Shown here one piece after another: positions 1 through 5,349 of a stretch of 5,608 nucleotides of DNA; position 1 is the first letter of the stretch, and each line of letters starts with the position of its first letter. The notes below the pieces were generated by a model. The model saw only the letters and a program-made list of their open reading frames with translations. It did no database searches and was not told the origin of the DNA. The stretch comes from Mariniphaga sp964398855. Its GTDB lineage: Bacteria > Bacteroidota > Bacteroidia > Bacteroidales > Prolixibacteraceae. Made by a program: the position numbers and the translations under genes. The stretch spans positions 1 to 5,608 of the forward strand of contig CAYNOQ010000128.1 in NCBI GenBank assembly GCA_964398855.1. Direction: 5' to 3'.

Positions 1-15
1 AAATGATTGCTAAAT

Positions 16-55
16 GGTCGCGAGTTTCCCGAGAACTCGGGATCGTCACCGCAAA
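16..55. repeat. 40-bp direct repeat, left copy, with palindromic core
   Basis: This 40-base block recurs at 366-405 with a single difference (C at 36, T at 386). The two copies are exactly 350 bases apart. Its core is a perfect inverted repeat, TCCCGAG at 27-33 and CTCGGGA at 36-42, around two A residues. An imperfect outer stem (GGT at 16-18 with ACC at 48-50, CGA at 21-23 with TCG at 43-45) would extend this into a longer hairpin. The pair brackets the small GIY-YIG gene, so the repeat is probably the boundary or recognition sequence of that cassette. That role is inferred; the repeat and palindrome are read directly. Confidence 0.9.
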
Positions 56-81
56 TGTTAACTCCTGTTATTTAAACTTTT

Positions 82-333
82 ATGAAATTCACAGTGTACA
101 TAATTCAAAGTGAATACGACAAAAGCTTTTATATTGGTTACACTTCCAACATAGAACAAAGGATTGAATACCATAATACAGGAAAATCGAGATACACTTC
201 ACGCAAAATGCCTTGGAGACTGGTTTATACAGAACATTTTGATTCCCGTTCCGAAGCTTTACAACGTGAAAAGTTCCTTAAAAGGCAAAAAAACAGAGAA
301 TTTTATGAAAGGCTCATAATGATGAACAAATAA
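82..333 (+). CDS. Small stand-alone GIY-YIG nuclease-domain protein (UPF0213/YhbQ-like)
   Basis: An 83-residue protein that is a single GIY-YIG domain. The GIY half-motif reads V5-Y6-I7 and the YIG half-motif lies in FYIGYT at 16-21. The usual catalytic Arg is R27 in the helix that follows, then H31-N32. The conserved metal-binding Glu is E63 in the helix EALQREKFLK (58-67). All key positions (Y6, Y17, R27, E63) are present, so it could be an active DNA-cutting enzyme; the natural substrate of these one-domain proteins is poorly known. It has no added DNA-binding domain and no signal peptide. The ATG at 82 places the GIY motif at the usual distance from the N-terminus. The gene stands alone between two 40-bp repeats, 26 bases after the first and 32 before the second, which suggests it travels as a unit with them. 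No clear promoter or Shine-Dalgarno is visible. Family assignment is secure; a mobility role is inference. Confidence 0.93.
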   Translation: MKFTVYIIQSEYDKSFYIGYTSNIEQRIEYHNTGKSRYTSRKMPWRLVYTEHFDSRSEALQREKFLKRQKNREFYERLIMMNK

Positions 334-365
334 TGAATTTTACGATACCGAATATATCTATTTGA

Positions 366-405
366 GGTCGCGAGTTTCCCGAGAATTCGGGATCGTCACC
401 GCAAA
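366..405. repeat. 40-bp direct repeat, right copy, with palindromic core
   Basis: Second copy of the block at 16-55, in the same orientation and with one substitution (T at 386). The change weakens the last pair of the palindrome arm (a G-T pair instead of G-C), leaving TCCCGA at 377-382 and TCGGGA at 387-392 as a perfect six-base stem. It ends one base before the terminator stem at 407, so the cassette boundary abuts the terminator of the neighbouring gene. No similarity continues beyond the 40 bases on either side. Confidence 0.9.
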
Positions 406-406
406 G

Positions 407-435
407 AAAAGCAGTCAGAAACGGCTGCTTTTTTT
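407..435. terminator. Bidirectional intrinsic terminator between convergent genes
   Basis: AAAAGCAGTC (407-416) pairs with GGCTGCTTTT (423-432) through ten pairs, one of them a wobble, around the loop AGAAAC. A run of T to 435 follows on the plus strand. On the minus strand the same hairpin is followed by TTTTCTTTG. It can therefore end the GIY-YIG transcript from the left and the TPR-protein transcript from the right; the TPR gene stops at 446, only ten bases away. Confidence 0.85.
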
Positions 436-445
436 ATGAAATAAA

Positions 446-2404
446 TCAGTTGCAATACCTTTTGATAATATTGTAGGCACCATAGATGCCAAGCTCGCCT
501 GCGCGGCTTAAATCTATTGCCCCACCCTCAACATCATCAAGAAAAATTTTGGTAAGCCCACGGTTGAAATAGGCTTCGGCAAACTCAGGTTCGAGTTCAA
601 TTGCCATATTCAAATCTTCAATTGCACTTTTGTAGTCTTTAAGACGCAATTTCATATAAGCACGATTAAAGTAGCCGAAAAAGAATTTGGGTTTCTGATA
701 GAGCAGAACCTGATAGTCGTCAAGAATTTTCTGATATTCTGGCATGGAAGCCGGCAAAACTTCAGGCTCCTGAGTATTTGCAGCCACTCCAACGGAAACC
801 GAAAGCTCATCGGGGGTTACACTCAGTAACTCTATCTGCTCCAATATTTTATAACGGGTATTTCCTCTGATAAAATATGCCATAACCTGCTTACTGTCCA
901 GCTCAATGGACTTTTCCAGGTCTTCCATGGCTTTACTGTAATCGCCGGTTAGATTGTAAAAAATTGCCCGATTCAGATAATTGTGGCTGTTCTTTTCGAT
1001 ATTAAGACGCTCATTAAAATAGAGCACAAAGTTTTCAAACACAGCATGAAATTCATCTGCCGGTTTATTGGTAATCGTAAACAGCGGATTGTAATTGTTC
1101 TTTCGGTTCAGCTCATCGATTGATAAATTATAGTAGTGAGAACGCTCATAATCCACGGCATTCCGGTCATACGCGGTAATGAAAAAAATCGGCTGCAGGT
1201 CAATAACAATATTGCGGTTTTGAATTCGCCCGTCATCTTCATCAAACTCCTCATCTTCTTTAGGCAGGTTGCGCGAATCTTCCACAATGAGATTGGTGCG
1301 CTGTCTTCTGCTCCGTGTCTGCTCTGCTTTTTCCCTGCTCTCCTCTTCCTGTTCCTGCCCGGAAGAATCTGCATCGTCCTGCGTGGTTTGCTGCGCCTGA
1401 CTCTGTCCGGCAGCGCTTTGCTGTGTCGATTGTCCGGCAGAGCCCTGCTGCTGCGACTGCCCTTGCTGGCTCTGCTGATGCTGTGCTAACTGCTCAGCAT
1501 CAAGACGGCGGCTTTCTAAATCAAATTGCGGATTCAGCTGTGCCGCAATCCGGTAATCTTCGGCAAAACCGGGACGCCCCAAAATTTCGCGTGCCATTGC
1601 CCGGTTAAAATATGCGCTTGCCATTTCCGGATTTTGCCGCAGTGCAATATCGTAATCCATTATGGCGCCTTCGTAGTCGCCCAGCTTATGCTTCACAATC
1701 CCGCGATTGTTATACGCCAGCGCATTGTCAGACTCAAGCCTTATTGACTGATCATAATCACGAAGTGCAGATGCGTAGTCGTCTAATTCAAAGCGTGCCA
1801 GTCCGCGGTTAAGATACGCGCCGGCAAAATGGGGACGAATAATAATAACCTGATTCAAATCCCGGATTGCCTCTTCAATTTTGCCATCAACAATATGTGC
1901 ATTGCTACGATTCATCAAGGCATTTGTTGATTTCGGATTGATTTCCAATGACTTATTGTAATCTTCAATAGCGCCCTCCACATCTTTGAGAGCAAGTTTT
2001 GCAATTCCCCTGTTGTTGTACAAAGACTCATTATCCGGGTCAAATTCTAATCCACGGTTATAGTCCTCAATGGCTTTGTCATAATCTCCCAGATTGTGAT
2101 AAGCCATTCCGCGGTTCATGTATGCCTGCGGGTAAAATGGTTTTATTTCGATGGCTTTGTCGTAGTCAATAATTGCACCCCGGAAATCTTCCAGCTGATG
2201 TTTGGCAATGCCTCTGTAAAAATAAGCCTCCGGCAGATAGGGTTTAAACTTGATGACAATATTGAAATATTCAATTGCGCCAGTGTAATTTCCAATGGAA
2301 ATACGTGTGCGCCCCACCCGGATATAGTGATTGATGTTTAGCTGTCCTTCGGCAAAAAAAGCCGTAAACAGCAAAAAAGCGAGTATTGTTGTAGCTTTTC
2401 TCAT
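446..2404 (-). CDS. Exported tetratricopeptide-repeat protein with Q-rich linker
   Basis: With the start at 2404 the protein is 652 residues. Residues 1-20 are a signal peptide (charged MRK, hydrophobic core, then AEG before Q21). Residues about 24-293 hold eight TPR units of about 34 residues, with the recurring pattern AYxNRGxAkxxLgDyxgAIxDYdxAIelxP. Residues 301-370 are a low-complexity linker rich in Q, S and A, then charged. After an unassigned stretch (371-470), more TPR units lie at about 473-507, 574-608 and 608-640, and the protein ends in a conserved-looking AGELGIYGAYNIIKRYCN. TPRs bind other proteins, so a periplasmic or surface scaffold is likely; no enzyme domain was seen and the partner is unknown. 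An ATG at 2434 would add ten residues, but those ten would push positive residues ahead of the signal peptide and that ATG overlaps the proposed -7 promoter box. A purine-rich AGGAAGAAAG lies just before the ATG at 2404. The gene is monocistronic and converges on the GIY-YIG cassette. Confidence 0.9.
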   Translation of the reverse strand: MRKATTILAFLLFTAFFAEGQLNINHYIRVGRTRISIGNYTGAIEYFNIVIKFKPYLPEAYFYRGIAKHQLEDFRGAIIDYDKAIEIKPFYPQAYMNRGMAYHNLGDYDKAIEDYNRGLEFDPDNESLYNNRGIAKLALKDVEGAIEDYNKSLEINPKSTNALMNRSNAHIVDGKIEEAIRDLNQVIIIRPHFAGAYLNRGLARFELDDYASALRDYDQSIRLESDNALAYNNRGIVKHKLGDYEGAIMDYDIALRQNPEMASAYFNRAMAREILGRPGFAEDYRIAAQLNPQFDLESRRLDAEQLAQHQQSQQGQSQQQGSAGQSTQQSAAGQSQAQQTTQDDADSSGQEQEEESREKAEQTRSRRQRTNLIVEDSRNLPKEDEEFDEDDGRIQNRNIVIDLQPIFFITAYDRNAVDYERSHYYNLSIDELNRKNNYNPLFTITNKPADEFHAVFENFVLYFNERLNIEKNSHNYLNRAIFYNLTGDYSKAMEDLEKSIELDSKQVMAYFIRGNTRYKILEQIELLSVTPDELSVSVGVAANTQEPEVLPASMPEYQKILDDYQVLLYQKPKFFFGYFNRAYMKLRLKDYKSAIEDLNMAIELEPEFAEAYFNRGLTKIFLDDVEGGAIDLSRAGELGIYGAYNIIKRYCN

Positions 2405-2422
2405 TTTCTTTCTTCCTGAACG

Positions 2423-2430
2423 CAAAAATA
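2423..2430 (-). promoter_or_regulatory. Candidate -7 promoter element for the TPR gene
   Basis: On the minus strand this reads TATTTTTG, an exact match to the Bacteroidetes -7 consensus TAnnTTTG, 18 bases upstream of the chosen start at 2404. No good TTTG element is seen at the expected distance upstream, so the promoter is only half supported. If it is used, transcription would begin downstream of the alternative ATG at 2434, which supports the shorter protein. Confidence 0.45.
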
Positions 2431-2547
2431 GCATTTAAAGAAAATTTGCACCTTCTTTAAACAACTATATTTACTTATTTGTGCGAAATTCCCTCAAAAC
2501 AGAGGACGCCACAGGGAAAAGTGTGGTGGAAATTGAAGGGGGAAATA

Positions 2548-2601
2548 GAGATTAAGTGGAGATTAAAGTGATTCAGTTGAGAATTGTGAATTGAGGATTG
2601 A
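2548..2601. repeat. Short tandem repeats (11-12 mer pair, then four heptamers)
   Basis: GAGATTAAGTG at 2548-2558 is followed directly by GAGATTAAAGTG at 2559-2570. After three more bases, four imperfect heptamers run in tandem: CAGTTGA at 2574, GAATTGT at 2581, GAATTGA at 2588 and GGATTGA at 2595. Read on the minus strand the heptamers give an ILNSQFS-type translation, a common sign of non-coding heptamer repeats in Bacteroidetes genomes. They make up the C-terminal end of an open frame at 2563-2793 (minus), which is one reason that frame is not called a gene. Confidence 0.7.
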
Positions 2602-2645
2602 GAAGGGGCTTGCGGTTTTGAGTTTTTCTGGCAGGCTATCAGCAA

Positions 2646-2666
2646 ATTTTTCGCACAGCGAAAAAT
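2646..2666. repeat. Perfect 9-bp inverted repeat with 3-base loop
   Basis: ATTTTTCGC at 2646-2654 and GCGAAAAAT at 2658-2666 are exact reverse complements around ACA. There is no T-run after the stem on either strand, so it is not an obvious terminator. It lies 16 bases from a larger hairpin at 2683-2719 and probably belongs to the same intergenic repeat. Confidence 0.8.
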
Positions 2667-2682
2667 GAACCTTCATTACAAT

Positions 2683-2719
2683 GATAGTTTTCAGGCGGCT
2701 GTGCCGCCTGAAAACTATC
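2683..2719. repeat. Perfect 17-bp inverted repeat with 3-base loop
   Basis: GATAGTTTTCAGGCGGC at 2683-2699 and GCCGCCTGAAAACTATC at 2703-2719 are exact reverse complements around TGT. This is the strongest hairpin in the window and is GC-rich at its tip. No poly-T follows on either strand. It lies between the divergent TPR and peptidase promoters, in DNA that otherwise has no convincing gene. A MITE-like or REP-like intergenic repeat is the likeliest reading, but neither end nor a target duplication can be defined from one copy. Confidence 0.85.
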
Positions 2720-2752
2720 CCCCGCCACAATTTCACAACTTCTCCAATAAAA

Positions 2753-2785
2753 TTTTCGTTTAAAAAATTATTATTCCTATTTTTG
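2753..2785 (+). promoter_or_regulatory. Candidate promoter for the C1 peptidase gene
   Basis: TATTTTTG at 2778-2785 matches the Bacteroidetes -7 element TAnnTTTG exactly. Nineteen bases upstream of it is TTTTCG (2753-2758), an imperfect stand-in for the -33 TTTG. The start codon follows 40 bases after the -7 box. The leader is very A/T-rich with an A-run just before the ATG and no Shine-Dalgarno, as is usual in this phylum. Confidence 0.5.
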
Positions 2786-2825
2786 GATAACATTTTAAAA
2801 GCATCATATTAAAATAAAAAAATCC

Positions 2826-4037
2826 ATGAAATTCAGAACGAATACACTGTTAACTATCCTGCTGATTCTCAGTACTTATTTAAGCTCTTTCTCATCAAAG
2901 AACACATCAAAAAGTAAAGATGAACCCTGGAAATTTGAAGATGTTTTGCTACTTCCGGCTCCTCCCGTTGAAGATCAGCACCGCTCCGGAACATGCTGGG
3001 CATTTGCCGGACTCTCATTTTTGCAGTCGGAAATGATGCGTATCGGTAAATCCGACGTCAATCTTTCTGAAATGTTCATTGTTTGGCACACTTACGCCGA
3101 AAAAGCCAGAAAATATGTGCGGGTTCACGGGCACCTGAATTTTTCGCCCGGCGGTGCGTTTCACGACGTAACCAACATGATAGCCAGATACGGCATCGTA
3201 CCCGAATCGGTCTATTCCGGGCTAAAATATGGCGAAGGGAAGCATGTGCACGGCGAGATGGACAGGGTTTTGGAAGAGTATGTAAAAGGTGTTGTGGAGA
3301 ATAAAAACCGCAAACTAAGCTCGGCATGGCATGATGCTTATACGCAGATTCTCAATACCTATTTGGGTGAAGTTCCGAAAAATTTTGAATATGAAGGTAA
3401 AAAATATACACCGCTCAGCTTTGCAGAAAATTTAGGGCTGAACATGAGCGATTACGTTGAAATCACTTCTTACACCCACCATCCGTTCTATTCAAAATTC
3501 ATTATCGAAATACCTGACAACTGGTCGTGGGATGAAGTTTACAACGTTCCGCTGAATGAAATGGAAGAGATTATCGACTATTCGCTTGAAAACGGATACA
3601 CCATCGCCTGGGCTGCCGATGTGAGCGAAAAAGGGTTTGCTTCAGGTGGCAAAGGCATTGCGGTGATTCCCGCTGCCCCGCAGACCGATATGTCGGACGC
3701 CGAAATTTCACGCTGGGAAGCATTGCCCGAAAGAGAGCGGGAAAACGAATTGTATAAATTGGACAAAACGGTTCCTGAACCTGAAATTACTCAGGAAATG
3801 CGCCAGATAGCCTACGATAATTTTCAGACTACAGACGATCACGGAATGCACATTATCGGCAAGGCAAAGGATGCACGCGGACAGGAGTTTTACAAAATCA
3901 AAAATTCATGGGGAAACTACAATCTGTATAAAGGCTATTTCTATGCTTCAAAACCTTATGTGAGCTACAAAACAATGAGCATCATGCTGCATAAGGACGC
4001 CATTCCCCCGGCAATCAGGAAAAAACTTAATCTATAA
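2826..4037 (+). CDS. Secreted C1-family (bleomycin hydrolase-like) cysteine peptidase
   Basis: A 403-residue papain-fold peptidase of the bleomycin hydrolase/PepC (C1B) type. Residues 1 to about 24 form a signal peptide with no lipobox Cys, so the mature enzyme is probably periplasmic or released. The active site is complete: oxyanion Gln Q51 and nucleophile C57 in DQHRSGTCWAFA (50-61), catalytic His H342 in DDHGMHIIG (337-345), and Asn N360 in KIKNSWG (357-363). Spacing between Cys and His matches this branch rather than classical papain. Cytoplasmic PepC and bleomycin hydrolase are about 450 residues, so this is a shorter version, and it has an export signal that those enzymes lack. It ends in a basic tail (RKKLNL); in bleomycin hydrolases the C-terminus sits in the active site and sets aminopeptidase activity, so whether this one is an exo- or endopeptidase is open. 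It has its own candidate promoter and a terminator directly after it. Substrate is unknown. Confidence 0.92.
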   Translation: MKFRTNTLLTILLILSTYLSSFSSKNTSKSKDEPWKFEDVLLLPAPPVEDQHRSGTCWAFAGLSFLQSEMMRIGKSDVNLSEMFIVWHTYAEKARKYVRVHGHLNFSPGGAFHDVTNMIARYGIVPESVYSGLKYGEGKHVHGEMDRVLEEYVKGVVENKNRKLSSAWHDAYTQILNTYLGEVPKNFEYEGKKYTPLSFAENLGLNMSDYVEITSYTHHPFYSKFIIEIPDNWSWDEVYNVPLNEMEEIIDYSLENGYTIAWAADVSEKGFASGGKGIAVIPAAPQTDMSDAEISRWEALPERERENELYKLDKTVPEPEITQEMRQIAYDNFQTTDDHGMHIIGKAKDARGQEFYKIKNSWGNYNLYKGYFYASKPYVSYKTMSIMLHKDAIPPAIRKKLNL

Positions 4038-4049
4038 TTATTATATTCA

Positions 4050-4082
4050 GGGACTACTTACATTTCGGGTAGTCCTTTTTTT
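4050..4082 (+). terminator. Intrinsic terminator after the C1 peptidase gene
   Basis: GGACTAC at 4051-4057 pairs with GTAGTCC at 4069-4075, and the stem can grow inward by two T-G wobble pairs. Seven T residues follow (4076-4082). It sits 13 bases after the peptidase stop codon and ends 22 bases before the next start codon, so the downstream gene must rely on read-through or on a promoter that is not obvious here. Confidence 0.88.
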
Positions 4083-4104
4083 ATTTTTCCGATTTTTCCA
4101 GAAC

Positions 4105-5016
4105 ATGAAAATTTCGTCGGTTGCAATCTTATTCCTATTTATCTTTTTGCACGGATTTTCCCAAAATCCCGTAAAAGACATGCAGTGGTGGAATGAAACC
4201 CACGGCTGGCAGGAAGGAGACCCTGTGTGGCGCGACTGGATGATAATCTCCCCCGGACATTTTGGTCCCAATGCGCTACCGGTTCCTCATGTTCTCAAAG
4301 GCGAACTCTATAAAACACCGGAAATTGAAATCACCTTTTCAAACCACTTTCGCCCCGGCGATCCCACGCAGGATATTTCGGGATATGCCTATATTCCTTT
4401 TGCAAAAGATAAAATAGCGATTGAAATGTATGGAGTTGTTGCTGAGCACTTTGCATTTTCGGAACAGATACGCGACGAGCGCCTGGCACGCATAAAGGAC
4501 GGGAAAGGAATTGCCATCGGCGATTTCTATTTCAGTACGCTGATTCAACTCACAAAAGAGCGGAAATTTCCAAACACACTTTTGCGGTTTGGCACCAAAA
4601 CAGCTTCGGGAAATCAATTGGAAGGAGCGCGCTATATTGACAGTCCGGCATATTTTTTCGATGCAAGTTTCTCAAAAAATTTCGGGAACACCGAAACGGG
4701 AAAATTCAGGCCTTTTCTGATGCTTGGTTTTTACTCCTGGCAAACCAATGATGCGCTGAATCTGCAAAATGACGCGCTGCTCTATGGCGCCGGCACCGAT
4801 TATATGCTAAATAGTTGGCTATATTCAGCTTCCATCTCCGGTTATTCAGGTTATAAAAAAGAGCTTGACCGTCCCATGCAACTCAATTTTGATTTGCGCA
4901 AAGATTTTGAAAAATCAGCATTGCGCCTGCAATATCAGCATGGTTTGCAGCATTGGAACTATAAAACAATACGGGTTTCGTATATATGGAAATTGGCGGC
5001 AGTTTTACCTAAATAA
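4105..5016 (+). CDS. Exported protein of unknown function, probable outer-membrane beta-barrel
   Basis: A 303-residue protein with a clear signal peptide (residues 1-20, ending HGFSQ, with Q20 or N21 at the mature start). I do not recognise a named family. After an aromatic, Trp-rich N-terminal part (WWN at 28-30, HGW 33-35, RDWMIISPGHFGP 43-55), the chain alternates polar and hydrophobic residues in segments such as 75-80, 92-98, 103-109, 138-149, 183-191, 202-211, 224-232, 237-246, 257-264, 271-278 and 287-295, with short charged or Asn/Gly turns. This is the pattern of beta-barrel strands, and SYIW at 292-295 resembles a closing strand, although a few more residues follow. No lipobox, TonB box or enzyme motif was seen. 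It follows the secreted peptidase in the same direction, but a strong terminator lies between them, so joint expression is uncertain. A porin-like or envelope-assembly role is inference only. Confidence 0.75.
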   Translation: MKISSVAILFLFIFLHGFSQNPVKDMQWWNETHGWQEGDPVWRDWMIISPGHFGPNALPVPHVLKGELYKTPEIEITFSNHFRPGDPTQDISGYAYIPFAKDKIAIEMYGVVAEHFAFSEQIRDERLARIKDGKGIAIGDFYFSTLIQLTKERKFPNTLLRFGTKTASGNQLEGARYIDSPAYFFDASFSKNFGNTETGKFRPFLMLGFYSWQTNDALNLQNDALLYGAGTDYMLNSWLYSASISGYSGYKKELDRPMQLNFDLRKDFEKSALRLQYQHGLQHWNYKTIRVSYIWKLAAVLPK

Positions 5017-5073
5017 CGTATAAACAAAACATGTAACTCATCTTGACAATAAAGTATTATTTTGTCATCATTT

Positions 5074-5232
5074 ATGCAAAAAACCATTAATACCCAACTC
5101 ATTCAGAATGCATTAGGACACATAAGTATAAACATTGCTGATACTTAAACCAAAGTAATCGGGATTAATAACAAAGACCTCAAAAGTTCTTTGGATTCCT
5201 TAAACGAATCTTTTATATTTGCTCACAAGTGA
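5074..5232 (+). pseudogene. Possible decayed coding fragment with one in-frame stop
   Basis: From the ATG at 5074 the frame reads 24 sense codons (starting MQKTINTQLIQNALGHI), meets TAA at 5146-5148, and then continues in the same frame for another 27 protein-like codons (TKVIGINNKDLKSSLDSLN and on to FAHK) before TGA at 5230. The composition on both sides of the stop (amphipathic, with N, K, L, S and D) resembles a real N-terminal domain more than random AT-rich DNA. I do not recognise the family. It lies just before a broken ATPase gene in a region with other gene remnants, so a dead gene fragment is plausible. Chance reading of non-coding DNA is the alternative; the later half also holds a promoter match. 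Confidence 0.3.
5190..5221 (+). promoter_or_regulatory. Near-ideal Bacteroidetes promoter ahead of the ATPase remnant
   Basis: TTTG at 5190-5193 is followed after 20 bases by TATATTTG at 5214-5221. Both match the Bacteroidetes -33 (TTTG) and -7 (TAnnTTTG) elements exactly, with spacing close to the usual 19-21. A transcript would start near 5228 and carry a leader of about 120 bases before the ATG at 5350. It is the best promoter match in the window. Confidence 0.6.
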
Positions 5233-5274
5233 TATTTACATTCATTTCGCACATAATGAGAATTAATGCAATAG

Positions 5275-5332
5275 GATGGGCGGAGTGGCGTAAGGACTAA
5301 TATTGGTAGCAATGCGCCCCAACAATACCATC
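5275..5332 (+). other. GC-rich leader segment with several possible pairings
   Basis: In otherwise AT-rich intergenic DNA (5017-5349), this stretch is clearly richer in G and C. GATGG at 5275-5279 can pair with CCATC at 5328-5332, and TATTG at 5301-5305 with CAATA at 5323-5327. As an alternative to the first, GGGCG at 5278-5282 can pair with CGCCC at 5315-5319. It would lie in the leader made by the promoter at 5190-5221. The pairings compete and are short, so this could be a weak leader structure, a repeat remnant or nothing. No riboswitch class is recognised. Confidence 0.25.
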
Positions 5333-5349
5333 AAATATAACAAGTAAAG

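Noticed and set aside
16..405. The two 40-bp repeats as a CRISPR array
   Set aside because: Only two copies, separated by a 310-base stretch holding a whole gene; no spacer-sized units and no cas genes.
1136..1489. Plus-strand open frame of 117 codons, Leu/Arg/Cys-rich
   Set aside because: It is the antisense reading of the TPR gene across its Q-rich linker; the composition is an artefact of CAG/CTG-type codons.
2405..2434. Ten-residue N-terminal extension of the TPR protein from the ATG at 2434
   Set aside because: The extension precedes a standard signal peptide and its codons overlap the candidate -7 promoter element, so the ATG at 2404 fits better.
2509..2526. CCACA/TGTGG hairpin with 8-base loop
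   Set aside because: Five pairs only, no T-run and no consistent position relative to a gene; expected by chance.
2563..2793. Minus-strand open frame of 76 codons in the TPR-peptidase intergenic region
   Set aside because: Its codons run through two perfect hairpins and end in heptamer tandem repeats. No signal, motif or start context supports a protein.
3083..3304. Open frames of 73 and 83 codons overlapping the peptidase gene on both strands
   Set aside because: Arg/Cys-rich shadow frames of the C1 peptidase, whose own frame carries intact catalytic motifs.
4339..4617. Minus-strand open frame of 92 codons
   Set aside because: Lies wholly inside the exported-protein gene on the opposite strand, and its translation has no recognisable feature.
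5043..5064. TTGACA at 5043-5048 with TATTTTG at 5058-5064 as a promoter
   Set aside because: The spacing is far too short for a sigma-70 pair and the second box lacks one base of TAnnTTTG.
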